From Lingula anatina (taxonomy: Eukaryota > Brachiopoda > Lingulata > Lingulida > Lingulidae): 64,000 bases of DNA. This document shows, piece by piece, positions 12,114-31,747 of this stretch. The stretch lies in assembly GCF_001039355.2 (NCBI RefSeq), contig NW_019775158.1, forward strand, positions 348,827 through 412,826, given 5' to 3'. A program made the position numbers and the translations under genes. Position 1 is the first letter of the stretch. Each line of letters opens with the position of its first letter. The notes beneath the pieces are model-generated. The model saw only the letters and a program-made list of their open reading frames with translations. It did not search any database and had not been told where the DNA came from.

Positions 12114-13435
12114 TTTGACTAATTGAATTTTCTAATATACTATCTCATTTAGCATAATAGCAGGACCACATGGCCAAATGTGCAGGAGAAATATCGTTAA
12201 AATATAATAATTTTACTGGCGTATTTAATTACGTTACACCTGAGAATAGATCAGAGTTCACGCAATTGGGAATTAAGAAAGAAGATAGAGTTATTTCTGA
12301 TTGATATATTTTTTTCTTTATCTTTTTCATGATTGCATTCAGACTTGCGTCTGTGACATTTATATTGATTAGTCAAGGATGAAAAAACTGATCTTTAACG
12401 CAAGTGTGAAAATCATGACAAGTCAATTGAAACCTTATTAAACAGCTACTTTACAATAATTTTTTCAGCAGCTATCAACCGGTTTTCTTCAGCGCAAGCG
12501 ACGCAGCCGTCTTCTCTAGATTAAAAAAATCTGTATAAATGGTATTTAAATCGAACGGATATCATCTAATCAAGATCGTTTTTTAATTGTGGGCTATTTC
12601 CAAGTACATTATTTTCATGGGTGCTGAAACCCACAAATGTATATATATATTAGTCGCACGCATAAAACGGTTGAACACAGTTCTTGGGGGTAAAGATGTC
12701 AAATATTAGATTGTGATACTGAATGAGGTTGAGAGTTCTACGCAATTAAACGTTTGCCGAATAATTACAGTTGTTAATTGTCTTGCTGTTTCAAGGGTTA
12801 ATCGTTCAGCGGACACCAGGGTGTGAGGTTTAATCAAATAAAATATTAACAAAGAATTGAAATTCCCTTAGTGTTTGTTCAGTTTCTGATATGTAAATTT
12901 CAATTTCTCTGGCAACATGGTGAGAATCTCCGACAGAAAATAATTCACGGGCAGCCTTTACATAGATCTGACACACACCTTGAAGACGGGTAGTGTGGTC
13001 CGATATACCGGTTAATTCAGGATCCTGATGTGCCGAGTCTGGTAGTTGGATAGGCCTGCTAGAACTAGACGGCGTTTACCTAGACCTTTTTTTAGAATTT
13101 AAGATCGCCGACTCCATCCAACATGAGACTTAACAATGGCAGCTTAAGACACCACAATGGGAAAAAAAAAACATCTTTCATCCTCCTTTAACTAAATTCG
13201 ATACAAGCAACCATTGGCAGAGAAGATCTTTCCCAAAGTTTCCATCTCAGATGCAAAAGCCAACACATGGATCCATTTCTTCAGACATTTTATTTTTGAA
13301 TTATTTTTCATTGACAGTTTTTATTTTTTTACTATGTACAACAAAGTCTGTACATATTCATAAGGTCTCTCGTAATTGGCATGTATAAGAGAGTTCATAA
13401 TTGTTGGAGGCATCATTTTATCTTGTGGGCATGGT
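12114..13435. other. convergent intergenic region with 3' ends of two genes
   Basis: This lies between the stop codon of the 2899 gene (+) and the RPL11 stop codon (-). AATAAA on the plus strand at 12837-12842 is a plausible poly(A) signal for the first gene. TTTATT at 13320-13325 reads AATAAA on the minus strand and fits RPL11. No other coding sequence was seen. Confidence 0.6.
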
Positions 13436-16400
13436 CTATTTGCCTGGAAGAATCACACCATCATACTGGAAGATAAAAGAAAATAGTACAACATAATGAT
13501 ATCATATAAATATACCGTCCTTAGCATCATTGTCGGAAATGCAAGTCAAACAATGGACACAATTATTTTTATTACGTTTTCACCAAAACATCACATTCAA
13601 TTATTTTACTAGACTTTGAAGTGTTAAAATAAAGGGACTATCAAAAGTAAAAAAATTCAAATCACAATATCCCCCCCCCCCAAACAAAAAAAAAAGAAAA
13701 AAAAAAAGTAACATCCGGTTTGAGAATCAAGTGTTGTAATACTCCCAAAGAAGGTTAGCGTGGCAGAGAAGTGGCATATTAGCTCGTTCATTTTTCAACT
13801 TTCCACTCATGTCCAATGGAGGTTTGAAAATTAAGAAGCTGCCCACATCGCACCAAAGACCATGCTTAAGCAACGCACCTTCTGTTGGAACCACTTCATG
13901 GCCTCGTCTTTATTCACTCGGTGCTTGGCGCCAATTCTGGTTTTTCTGGCTCTCCTCCATCCCACCTTGAATCCTGGTTAATAAGTATAATAATAGTCAA
14001 TAAAGGTGTTAAAGAAATCAGGCACTAACCAAAGGCAATTATTCAATTCAGAAAATCCACTGAAAGGAAGTCATCTCTGATGCACACTTTCAAACACTAT
14101 GGAACCAGAAAATTTGCTCAAATATTCAAATGTGACAATGTTCAAATAAGTTAAGAACAAAATACCTATGAGAAATGTCTATTTAACAAAATTTGTTGGA
14201 GAAAAACAACAATTCAACTCATGAATGCCTGATGTTGTTCACATTCTTTAGCCAAAATCAATCCTTTTCACTGAATCAGTTGCTATGGTAACCTACCAGG
14301 CCTTCCCATCACCACGTAGAAGTCCATGCCATAAATGCCAATGCCTGGGTCGTACTTGATGCCCAGATCAATGTGTTCCTGAATGCCAAAGCCAAAGTTG
14401 CCATTGTCGGAGAAGTTGCCCCTCCTCAGTTCGTACTCACGCACCTAAAAAACAAAGATACAAGACTGAAAATTCTATGAATTCTACTGTCAAGAGGCAC
14501 CATTTCTGAAAGCTTACCTATCTTTACCTGACAAGTGAAATTAAGGTTCTTTTGCACCCTGCCTGCGTTTTTAAATATTAGGCATAGTGGTAATCACTCA
14601 GCATACACTCAGAGAAAAACAGAGGAGAAACAAAATATCTAATAGTCCTAATTATCTATTAAATGATTTCAGTATTTCATGCACACAGATTACAACAAAT
14701 GTGATGTATTAGCATTTGTAGCAGGGGTGGAGGTCTATTTACAGAGCACTGAATCTATAACGGATCGTTACTTTTTTACTTTAATCAGACATTTCTTCTT
14801 GTACCTCTCATAACAGTATCACACCAAGCATAGAACAGCCAGGCATGTGTTGCAAAAGAAAGGCTGATTTCTCTTGCACTCTTTAAGTCAAGTATTCTGA
14901 TACAACCACCAGGTACCTGTGCCAAAGAATGCTTCCAAATATTTTTTTCTGTTATCTGATCATTATCTGTCTGGAGCCAATTGCTACAAATTCAGACTTG
15001 ACTTTCGAAGCACTACTTCACAGTAATAGTTTTAACTAGCCTAAGATGTCATCACTATCATTAACATCTTATGGTAGAGGAAAACTTAAAAACAAGTGAA
15101 TACAACACTTTTGACCTTGAATAATTTTAGGTGGGGGGGTAGGGCTGTAGGTTTCTCATCATTTCAACACCAGAAGTTCTACTGAGAACAATGAATTTTT
15201 GTCCTTGGATTTATGACACCGAGTACTTAGCAGAATGAACTCACTTTCAATCCACGCTCCAGGATCTCTTCTGCCTTGGGACCTCGGACTGTGCAATGCA
15301 CGGCAATCTTCTCGTTTCTTCTGATACCGAAGGAACGCACAGTGTAACGAGCTAGATGAGGGGAGAGAAAATAAATATACATCATTGGCATACCTGTGGG
15401 TAAGCAAAGCTAAAGCTCTGTTTTTCAATGCTGATGTTCATGTGCCTTTCGTAACAGTATCACATCAAGCACCTCCCAGCCTGATGTGTGTTGCAAAAGA
15501 ATGGCGGGTTTCTCTTGCACTCTTTAAGTCAAGTATTCTGATACAACCAACCAGGTACCTGTGCCAAAGAATGCTTTCCCATTACAACAACTGTGTTTTC
15601 CATTATCTGTATATCATTTCCTTGTCTAAAGAATTAATTCAACCCAGACTTCATGGTAGCACAAAAATATAATTTTGCTTTAATCAAAAAGGTTTTTTAA
15701 CAAATTAATAATAGACTGCCCCAAACACTCAAGTATTTGTCCATTTAAAGAGCTCCCACACAGTTTCTATACCCACCCCCCATACACATTTAGATTCTAT
15801 ACCCAATCCATAAATTCCATTAACATTATTACAATTTCCATTTGAAAAGAAGAAATCTGACACAAGCGGGTCAACTTCACCCCTGTATGTGGACCCAGGT
15901 ATAATCCCTGCCATGCCTACCTTTAGAGAAGACTGGCTGCTGTCCCGTGAGCTGTTCCAGCACCTTGGCAGCACGTGTCAGTCTGTCACCAGACTCACCA
16001 ACACATATATTCAGGCACAGCTTACGAATGCGCAGCTCGCGCATGGGGTTGTTTTTGCTTTTATCTTCCTTCTCCCCCTAAAAAAATAAGGGTATGTATT
16101 ATGTCCGAGTGTACTGATTGGATGAAATTAGGAGAAGGATACACAATTTTATGTCATTTTAAATACGTTCAACTCTTAAAGGTTTTGTAACAAAAGTCAA
16201 GATTTTTGATTAACAATGAGTTACTCTTTGTCATGTGCTTCATAATTGGCCATGCTTGTTTGTAACCTATCCAAATGTCAAAACAGACTGCATAATGTTG
16301 ATAAGTGGTTATGCAGAACTGAATATTTCAGTTACCATTTCAATATGATCATAAATGTATGTTCTCTTATCACTACAACCAGCATTTTCATCGAACCTGT

Positions 16401-16969
16401 GCCTCGCAGCGTTTTGCACAGGAAAATAATATTCAATCATTTGAAAAAAATGACATTCTAAACAACTGGATGAAAGCTGTGAAAATGGACAAAATTACAG
16501 TACCCGTTGTAAAACAAGTAAGCCTCATGTTAACTTGATCATGATCAACGAAAGCCACGTTCACAAGTGACTGAGACACCGACGTTGGTGTGCAAGATTA
16601 ACAAATACCGTTTTCCAAAAATGTTTCGACAGTTTGCGTTTCCCTTTAATTACTCGGCATCTGTCAAATACAATTTGCGTAGATATTGCTCAAGTTGTCA
16701 CAAACATTTTAGATAGTGAATTCATTGTTTTAACCTCGCATTTAATTTTGTAAGTGCATATTTTCCATCAAATCTTGCATGTTGTGAGTCCGCATATAGT
16801 CAGGGTTTAAAGATTTTAACCGCCAATCTATTTAACATTAAAAGACAAAGTCACGAGGACATATAATCCTCTATCTATATGGAGAGGGTAAATATACAAC
16901 AAGACTGTTACAGGACAGATGGCAATAGATTTATTCTTGCATTAGTTGGATTGGAATGCTCACCGCCAT
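13436..16969 (-). CDS. RPL11: 60S ribosomal protein L11 (uL5)
   Basis: This is a large-subunit protein of the central protuberance that contacts 5S rRNA; in animals it also binds MDM2 with RPL5 and 5S rRNA. Coding exons on the minus strand, in order, are 16969-16964 (ATG GCG), 16077-15921, 15351-15245, 14444-14297, 13973-13879 and 13465-13436. They give 543 nt and 180 residues, against 178 in human. The phases all match. Landmarks are [74 protein letters not shown], and the C-terminus YDGVILPGK. The short first exon and the oligopyrimidine start CTTCCTCTTTC (rc of about 16981-16991) are typical of a 5'TOP ribosomal mRNA. Two H/ACA snoRNA genes lie in its introns. DRC1 starts about 350 bp away on the opposite strand. 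Confidence 0.97.
14797..14936 (-). ncRNA. H/ACA box snoRNA, copy 1, in the RPL11 intron after coding exon 3
   Basis: Minus-strand RNA of about 140 nt. The first hairpin closes with GCATTCTTT pairing to AAAGAGTGC (9 bp, one G-U). An H-box match AGAGAA (ANANNA) follows. The second hairpin closes with GCCTTTC pairing to GAGAGGT. It ends with ACA exactly three bases from the inferred 3' end (ACA then AGA). A diverged copy lies at 15438-15578, and similarity between the two stops at that ACA. Such RNAs guide pseudouridylation and are released from spliced host introns. The target site was not determined. Confidence 0.8.
15438..15578 (-). ncRNA. H/ACA box snoRNA, copy 2, in the RPL11 intron after coding exon 2
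   Basis: A paralogue of the RNA at 14797-14936 in the preceding intron of the same host gene. It has the same 5' stem (GCATTCTTT with AAAGAGTGC) and the same H box AGAGAA. Its second stem is GCCATTC with GAAAGGC, where changes on both sides largely keep pairing (one A-A mismatch). ACA is again followed by three bases (TGA). The apical part of the 3' hairpin is the most diverged region, so the two may guide different sites. Confidence 0.8.
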
Positions 16970-17321
16970 ATTGCCTGCTTGAAAGAGGAAGTCAATTGCA
17001 TTGTGGGAGTCGAAATCACACTTACTCCCGCGAGATGACGGAATGTTTTGAGTTTTACAAACCTTTATATCTCATGTTTGTTCTGACTTATAGTGAAATA
17101 TCGTATATTTTGTACGATTTTGTTTTAGTCAACTATAAGTATAATACACTATACGGTTTTTTGGTACTCAAATATAGCGTTATTTAAAACCTTGAATTTT
17201 AGTCACGTGACCATCTAACGAGAATCTTTCATAGCAACTACAAAATAGTGAGAGAAGCCGACAGCCAAAAGACTAAGGCTGTATATATATTTGTTGTTCG
17301 TTCCAAAAGGTTTCAACCAAG
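16970..17321. promoter_or_regulatory. divergent RPL11 / DRC1 promoter
   Basis: About 350 bp separate the RPL11 start codon (-) from the DRC1 start codon (+). On the RPL11 side there is a 5'TOP-like start and, just upstream, CCCACAATGCA on the minus strand (16997-17007), resembling the Staf/ZNF143 core. Nearer DRC1, TTTCATAGCAAC at about 17227-17238 has a perfect right half (RGCAAC) of an RFX X-box, as expected for a ciliary gene. CACGTG is at about 17203-17208. All roles are inferred from motif and position. Confidence 0.5.
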
Positions 17322-24871
<7,550 letters not shown>

Positions 24872-26640
24872 ACAAGAGGGGGCCGCCCAGTGACGGTGGA
24901 GTCACGTGATAATCACGCTGCAGTCACGTGGTTGTCACATGATTCACACTAAGTGTGCTTTGCTGGAAAAATCACGCAAGGAACTTTTTTTTATGTTATT
25001 TTTCTTTTATAATATTTTGGCTGAAAATTGTGTTGTAAAAGTGACCATTTTAGTCCAGAAGTCTGATGCTGAAAAGGATTTATTTGGGATTCTTGAAAAA
25101 GAACAAGAAAAAATCAGAAGTTTTTAAAATTTATCAATTATATCTTTGATCTCAGAATATCAAAGATATAATTGAAATTGTATTCAAAGATGAGGAATCG
25201 ATGTTGAAAAAAAAAAAAGAAAGGGAACAGAAACGTGGCATAAAGAAATGTGACACAAAGGACTTCGTCCAGATGATTATAATAAATATTGCAAATGATG
25301 TGTATATATTTATATATTTGTATAATAGTTTAATATATAATGTCGTATGTACATTACTGAATTAAATAAACAAAACAATGATTAATTTCTGGGTTTTTTT
25401 TCCTCCCAAAAATCAAATATCTATCGTACTATTTTAATATAGCATGCAGAGACTAGCCTGAGAGTTGCACTGATGAATAAGAAACAGAAATAACAATTTA
25501 TCTTAATAATACGATAAGAATTTGTCACCTACGTGAGGATTTGAGAAGTCTTACTGTTCCAAAGTAAACATGTAACCGAACGTATGAATTACAGTGAGCG
25601 GAGCTTTTTCATCATATTAGGATACCTTGGGGACGCAAATCTGCCGGTTAATATTTTCCCTCGCCGCTCATCAATCGCCTGCAAATTTTATAAAAGTCAA
25701 TGGAACTCTTTCCCTGGTCACTCGTTCATTTCTGTAACTACAAATAACAAGAAGACACTGCTCCCATAGGAAGTATATGTTATTCATGTCGCCACCGCAC
25801 GTGTTCTCAATATTATTTACACTGTATCATTACTAGAAGAAGAAGGCTTTATCTGTAGATCATAATTTTTTAAGTTGGATTCTGGCTATATCTCCATTTC
25901 TTGACAGCCATGATCCGCTGGAGAGATTATTATAGACAAATTGTTCATAATTTCATAGGCCCTAAATTCGAAAAAAAAAAAAACATTCTATCAATCAATA
26001 TTTGTGATAATATTAATAATAAATGAATAAATAAATAAGTGAAGAAAAGAAAATATCTTAGTCAATAGGAATGCAATATAAAAACACAGGTAAATACATT
26101 TTCAAATAAACTATTTATAAACCCGCTATTCAGACCGGAACAACATACGCTATAGTTATTTACCTGGGAATGTTTACACGCTGAGTTGACCTGCACAAAC
26201 TTTGTACTGTGCGTTCAGATTATCAATGAGATTGCAGGATTAGTACGTTACTAACGTGTATATGTCTGAGATAGATTTGACTGTTTAAGGGTGACGTGAC
26301 ACATATATACAGGTGATCCACAGGTAGTTAATGTCGTAGTACTGCTGGATCATCGTGACTTGTACAGTGTAGTCTGTTTAACTCGTCTTGTGCCTAGGAT
26401 CCAATTTTATGATGGTTTCTAGGCTGTGGTAACTATCGCTACAAGCTAGTTTATTACACTTCAGCAGATTACGTGGGTACAGCTAAGATCAAGTGGATCG
26501 AGGACGTATACGGTGTGTAAACGAATATTCGTTGAGACATATAGACCCTAAGGCTAGAGACCCTATGGCTACACGCGCCATAGGCAATCAGGTACTGCAG
26601 CAGTCACGTAAAGAGTCCGAAGAGGGGGCGCTCTACGACG
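24872..26640. other. DRC1 3' end and intergenic AT-rich DNA
   Basis: This holds the DRC1 3' untranslated region, with CACGTG-type motifs at about 24902-24927 and a poly(A) signal at 25365-25370, then AT-rich sequence with no supported gene. Short plus-strand frames here lack family resemblance or splice context. Confidence 0.5.
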
Positions 26641-27179
26641 TTTAAGTTATCAGTCGGGAACAGAATCCAAGTGACATTTAACTTGAAGATACAAATCATC
26701 ATATAAGTGAATTAAATCATGACAAGCGCTGCTTAACGCTGGCATAAGCGGTCGCCAATTTGGGATTTCTTCGTTTGGCTGATTTAGGAATGGATGTCGA
26801 GTGATATTTCGGAGAGACGACTTAAACCAACCAGCATAATACGCTAGAGCAGTTAAACTGTGGGTTTGCTTTAAAGCTGTACATGTGTTAAAAATACTGT
26901 GTTCTAATATCAGATGTACCGGTGTCACAGCCATTATTAGGTAAACGTGGACTGATTACAACGCCAAAAGAAGTGAGCTTATTACAACAAGACCCTTCTC
27001 CATCGGGGTGTCGTTCTTTGGTATATTGGTCGTGTCGCTAAGCGTGGGAGCTACCCAGCGGAGATTTGTGTCTGGACTTGGTTGTAACCATTTTTAGAAC
27101 AGAATACCTGTAGATGCGTGTGTTTAAAATACGTGCTGTTAAGGGGTGAAAAGTACAACACGTTCGTCCCATAACGTCC

Positions 27180-27480
27180 GAGAGGGCTGTAGGTTTGTTC
27201 TCTCGCATGGAATCTTTACGACGTCATCCTTACCGCAATTTCTAGTAATTCTCTATACACAAGAGAAAAAAAGTCTACTGTAGGTGGTTAAACTGTTGCT
27301 TGGACGAAATCATCAGAATTTTGTTGGATGTCGAGCATTTGTTTAGTAAAAGTGACAGAAGTGAAGAGCTGTTAAAGTCAAGAACTGCGGTGACTCTTCT
27401 CACCTTGGATGAAATTGAAGACTGATTTCATTATCCTTCTGCCTACCAGTGATATATAGGCTCATATGATATAAATCAAG
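27180..27480 (+). promoter_or_regulatory. possible non-coding first exon upstream of the FN3 gene
   Basis: A strong donor AAG|GTACGT at 27480/27481 follows a stretch with no long open frame. The next acceptor on the same strand leading into coding sequence is at 30957/30958, just before the FN3 start codon. A 5' untranslated exon spliced to it is possible. No transcript evidence is available, so this is tentative. Confidence 0.25.
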
Positions 27481-28464
27481 GTACGTAGGCATAGGCTAAG
27501 TGTCTGTTTATATATTATCCATTGTTTAGTAACTATACTTATAAGGAAAACGTCACAAGCAACCTGTAGTTGGTCGTGGATGTTTGTTGTGTGCGGTAGT
27601 TATTTAACAAATACCAGCAAAATTGGTTGAATTTTCCAAAACAATATTTACCGGTAATATATATCAGTGGGGACTATTATCCGAAAGATGAAAAAATACG
27701 ACGTGGAATACGTCTGAAAACAATTTTGTTAGTTACTAAGATCAAGAGCCTATCTCGATAATGATGATTGTGAGGTGTCTCAAAATTATGACTTATTTTT
27801 CAAAATAATGTTTTAGGTCACCCAGTAAATGGCCAACTTATTCAATACGACATAGCTAGTCTTGACCCCCCCCCCCTCGCCCCGTCGCCTTTCTACGCGC
27901 CTCTACAGGCCTAGCGTCAAGGTAAAATCCTAGACCAATCTGGGCCTCCACGTGCCCCACTCCTCCACCATCCACCCTTGCACGAAAAACCCTTACTGAA
28001 CCTTACTCATTGAAAGCATGTGGGTAGCTCTGCTCTGCTCTCTCTCTCTCTCTCTCTATCTCTCTCATACACACACACAAGTTGTGTCCGTAATTTAACT
28101 TAAGGAGTCATATAAGTAACTTACAGTACAAACATACTTAAATGACTGAATAGAGCGGATCAAACGATTTCATTATAACTACACAGTGGGTTAATACAGT
28201 ATTAGAAATTTACATTAATTAGGCCTAAGGGAGCAAGACTCTCTGATCGAGCTTGCCTAACTTTCTGCTTCGAAAAAAAAAAAGCAATGAGCTTGTTTAC
28301 TTGTGCTGTGTATGATCGATCGAACATGTCGGGGCATCATCTTTACATTAAATGGGCAATTCGTCTTCATCACGCATAGATTTCGATGCCGAGTCGATGT
28401 CTTTGATCTCCACATTACTGTAGCTAAGACAGAGACTTACTTTTTAGTACACTCCAGGAACCCT

Positions 28465-28470
28465 CTCTCA

Positions 28471-28521
<51 letters not shown>

Positions 28522-28875
28522 TACAAACACGCACCCCCACACGCACGCACATGCACGCAAAACCCCCATGCATACACACAAACACGCACCCCTCCCTCCC
28601 CCACACACGCACAAACAAGACGCAACCCCGCCACACGCACACAAACACTCAATCCACACAGGCACACACACACGCACCCCTCCCCACACACGTACAAATA
28701 ACACGAAACCCCGACACGCACATAAACACGTACTCCACACAGGCACACACACGCACCCTCCCCACACACGTACAAATAACACGCAACCCCGACACGCACA
28801 AAAACACTCAATCCACACAGGCACACACACGCACCCCTCCCCACACGCGGACACTTATAAATACACACACATTAA
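28465..28875. repeat. CA microsatellite grading into an about 80-bp minisatellite
   Basis: Pure (CA)n at 28470-28520 passes into about 3.5 tandem units of roughly 80 bp. Each contains CACCCCTCCCCACACACG, then ACAAATAACACG, ACCCCGACACGCAC and TCCACACAGGC. Unit starts are near 28585, 28666, 28746 and 28826. The long Thr/His/Pro or Cys/Val/Gly frames here are products of the repeat, not genes. Confidence 0.85.
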
Positions 28876-29269
28876 AGGGAAAAAAGCGACTTTAATTGTA
28901 AACGAATACCGCACTGAGATACATGCATTCCTCAAACTGCTTAAGGGACAATTTGTATGGATCATTTGCGACGCTGTGCGCCTTCTTTTGTGTCTGGATC
29001 GATACGAATTTGAGATTTTGAGAGAAACACTATTCTCGATCTACACTCATTGGTATTCATTGGTATCTTCGAGAAATGAGGATAATTTCGTTAGATTTCA
29101 AATGTCGCAGGGAAACCAAGCACGGTAGGTTTCCCATCGACCGGGAATTACCCTGAGTCTATAGGATATCAGAGGGCCAAGGGGACAGATTGATACAGGA
29201 TGTGAGTTTCTGCTCATTTCCTAGAAGTCTTCTCAGATTCCAGGCCCGTAGCTTGCAATTTCAAAGGGA

Positions 29270-29430
29270 GGAGGGGGGGGGTATTTTTTTCTGAAAAAAA
29301 ATTGACTTTTTATAATGTTTTGGCTCTTTTTCTGAAAAAATGAACTTTACACTCCCGGATCTTTTTCGGTCAAAAGGGGGAAAAAAGGGTTTTTTAACCC
29401 CCCCCCCCCCCCCCGCCCCCACACACACAA
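29270..29430. repeat. G-run, A-runs and C-run of a decayed inverted element
   Basis: A G-rich run (29270-29281) and a C run (29398-29414) bracket repeated segments with TTTTTCTGAAAAAA. It resembles the poly-G/poly-C bracketed repeats elsewhere in the window (2220, 3590, 40030). No gene is visible between 28880 and 30880. Confidence 0.4.
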
Positions 29431-30883
29431 CACGAGAGCGCAAGGACCTGTTATATTTGTTGTATTGTGGTTCATTATATCAATTTTTGTTTGTATACTA
29501 CATGTTAATGTATTATACATAGAAATGCATGTAACAGAAGGAGCTAATTATATAATTAAGAAATAAAAATAAAATCATAAATGTAAGGCTAAATATGACG
29601 TATTGAAACACGGGGTGGTTCAAAAGAAAAAAAAACACATGAGAAAAGCCTTCTCTGTAATAACTAGCTTCTCTCTTTATCTGACGGCAATCCGGGAAAT
29701 CAAAGAAATTTGGTCTTGGGATGAGTATTTGATGGGAGCACGACTGCCGTTGTGAGTATATTGCGGCTCTAATTTGTTTTTGATGATGATGATGGATTAG
29801 GCGTGTGTTTCTATCGTGTGTACTTATGTATGTGCGGTCTTTCGATCGTGTAAGAATAGCCATAGCGGTGTTGCACTAAACGTGGACGATTAACGGACGA
29901 GTAGGCGATGGAGGGGTATTGGGGGATCGAAATAATCTCCCATTTGGCTAAAAATGTCCAATAAATCATAATTTCATTTCGTGGGTCAACTATAAGGATG
30001 AAAAAGTTCATATTTTTCTTTAAAAAGACCGCCCGCCCATCTATTTGTAATGTTATGATTGCATTGTTATTTTTATATTTTATACACCACTATGTCCAAA
30101 ATATGCTTCATATAGATGAAATAAATAGTAAAGACAAAATGTAGATGATTATATTCCTAGGGTTAAAATCTTATGATGATATGTTTTGTTTTCCTTGGCG
30201 TTTTAATGATAAATTATTTAAAGCAAATGTATTCAAATAAATGAGTTTGTTCGGTTATTTCCATAATGTAAATACCTTTGATAAACACATTTTTTCATAG
30301 AGTGAACAATGAATAATATAAAGTACTAATGCGAACCTCTTAAAAAGCCATCATAAATTCTGTGTGAGATAAAGCGCCTCCAGATCTAGGAAACTGAGAA
30401 ATGTCACCAGGAAATTGTGTAGGAAAAACCGATATGGAGAAAAAAGACCGCAAGGGATAAGTTAATGTTACCGTTGCCAAGTTAGCCTGCACTTCCCAGT
30501 TCATAACATGCGAGATCGTTATTGAAAGTGAAAGGAATACCACAGAGCATCGAGAGAGTGTTTCGTTAACACAAGACCGCAGCGGCAACGCCATTTTTTT
30601 CGATAACTACATTAAGAGCGTTGGTGTTCATCTTAAATTAAGCACGCCTACAATAGCCCTTCACAATGAGTATATTTCTAAAGAGAGGCGTAAAACAAAT
30701 TGCATTGCCTCTTTTTCGGGTCAACTACCTGTTTATTCTTTATTAAATCAATTATATATTTGTTAAATCATACGCATACATTTATTAAGTTGTTCCCTCG
30801 TTTTTACGTTTATTGTGATTCTTTTCAGACGTCTACAAATCAATATTGGAACAAAGCAGGGCGGCTCTGGTAATCACCAATGA

Positions 30884-30921
<38 letters not shown>

Positions 30922-30961
30922 ACGTGGTTTATTGCAACAATTTCATTTCTGTTTCAGCACC

Positions 30962-31285
30962 ATGGGGTACAAAACGTTCATGCTGATATGTATGAGGGCC
31001 ACTTTCGGCCGACGCTTCCTTCTCCGATTAGAGCCGAAAACGTCACAATCCATAAAGCTCCGGTGGGGCGTCCCCTCCGGGCTGACGAATGGCCGATATC
31101 TCGTGCAATATCGCGAGATCGGGACTAAGGAGTACCAGAGCATGCAAGCGGAGGGTAATAACTGTATCGTAAGCGGTCTGAAACCTGGGATTACCTATGA
31201 GTTTCGTGTACAAGTGATTCATGAAGAGAACGAAGCGGACAGGGTTTGGAGCAAGACCAAATATGCCAGAACCCTTCTGAGATAA
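30962..31285 (+). CDS. small single fibronectin type III domain protein (107 aa)
   Basis: The frame follows a good acceptor (TGTTTCAG at 30950-30957), and the start CACCATGGGG is a near-ideal Kozak context. From about residue 22 the protein reads as one FN3 domain: SIKLRW (strand B), GRYLVQYREIG (strand C with the Tyr), then LKPGITYEFRVQVI, the classic Leu-x-Pro-Gly-x-x-Tyr turn, and a last strand ending RTLLR and the stop. The first 20 residues (MGYKTFMLICMRATFGRRFL) are only weakly hydrophobic, so secretion is uncertain. FN3 proteins usually carry several domains, so this may be the last exon of a longer gene, or a complete small protein with an upstream non-coding exon. The partner is unknown. 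Confidence 0.6.
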   Translation: MGYKTFMLICMRATFGRRFLLRLEPKTSQSIKLRWGVPSGLTNGRYLVQYREIGTKEYQSMQAEGNNCIVSGLKPGITYEFRVQVIHEENEADRVWSKTKYARTLLR

Positions 31286-31319
31286 AAATGTTATTTTTCA
31301 ATTGAATTTGGTGAGAACT

Positions 31320-31380
31320 TATCTGTTTGCCCCCCCTCTCCCCCCCCCCCTTTTTTTTTGGGGGGGGGGAGGGGGGGAGA
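31320..31380. repeat. pyrimidine / G-run hairpin after the FN3 gene
   Basis: CCCCCCCTCTCCCCCCCCCC and T runs (31331-31360) are followed by G-rich sequence (31360-31378), a perfect hairpin-forming mirror about 40 bp past the FN3 stop codon. Confidence 0.6.
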
Positions 31381-31576
31381 AACATAAGGGCAGGATGAAA
31401 GAAAAGATTCAAGTGCTCATCAAGTGATCATGTAACTCTGAATTTTTTGTAACTGTGATTCATTTTTCAAATATTTGTGGAAGAGCATACATTTTAACGT
31501 GAGTAGTTTGCATCAGAAAAAAAATATGCGAGGAGGAAAGATTACATTTTTCTTTGGCGCACGGCAATACTTTATC

Positions 31577-31747
31577 CAGGGGCGGACGGAGGACGCGTCT
31601 TCTAGGGCATCCGGAAGACGGTCAGAGTCTTTAAAGTTTACCATGACGGGCATATAATTTTTCTGTCAGGAGACAGTCAAAATTGGAGGATGGATCAATA
31701 AACATAATTTGGAAGAGTGTCAGAAAATATCTCTGGATCCACCCCTG
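31577..31747. mobile_element. 171-bp non-autonomous DNA element with CAGGGGCGGA-type ends
   Basis: The left end CAGGGGCGGA and right end TCCACCCCTG are imperfect inverted repeats, and TTATC flanks both sides (31572-31576 and 31748-31752). An inverted, diverged relative sits at about 55325-55490 in a DNAJC11 intron, sharing the CCAGAGATATTTTCTGACA and GTCTTCTGGAAGA segments. The ends resemble hAT-type MITEs, but the flanking repeat is 5 bp rather than 8, so the class is uncertain. Confidence 0.55.

Noticed and set aside
13974-14296. C/D box snoRNA in an RPL11 intron
   Set aside because: CTGA is present, but I found no proper RTGATGA C box with terminal stem.
28303-29128. His/Thr/Pro-rich and Cys/Val-rich frames of 74-186 codons
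   Set aside because: They are generated by the CA-rich minisatellite, which is open in several frames on both strands at once.
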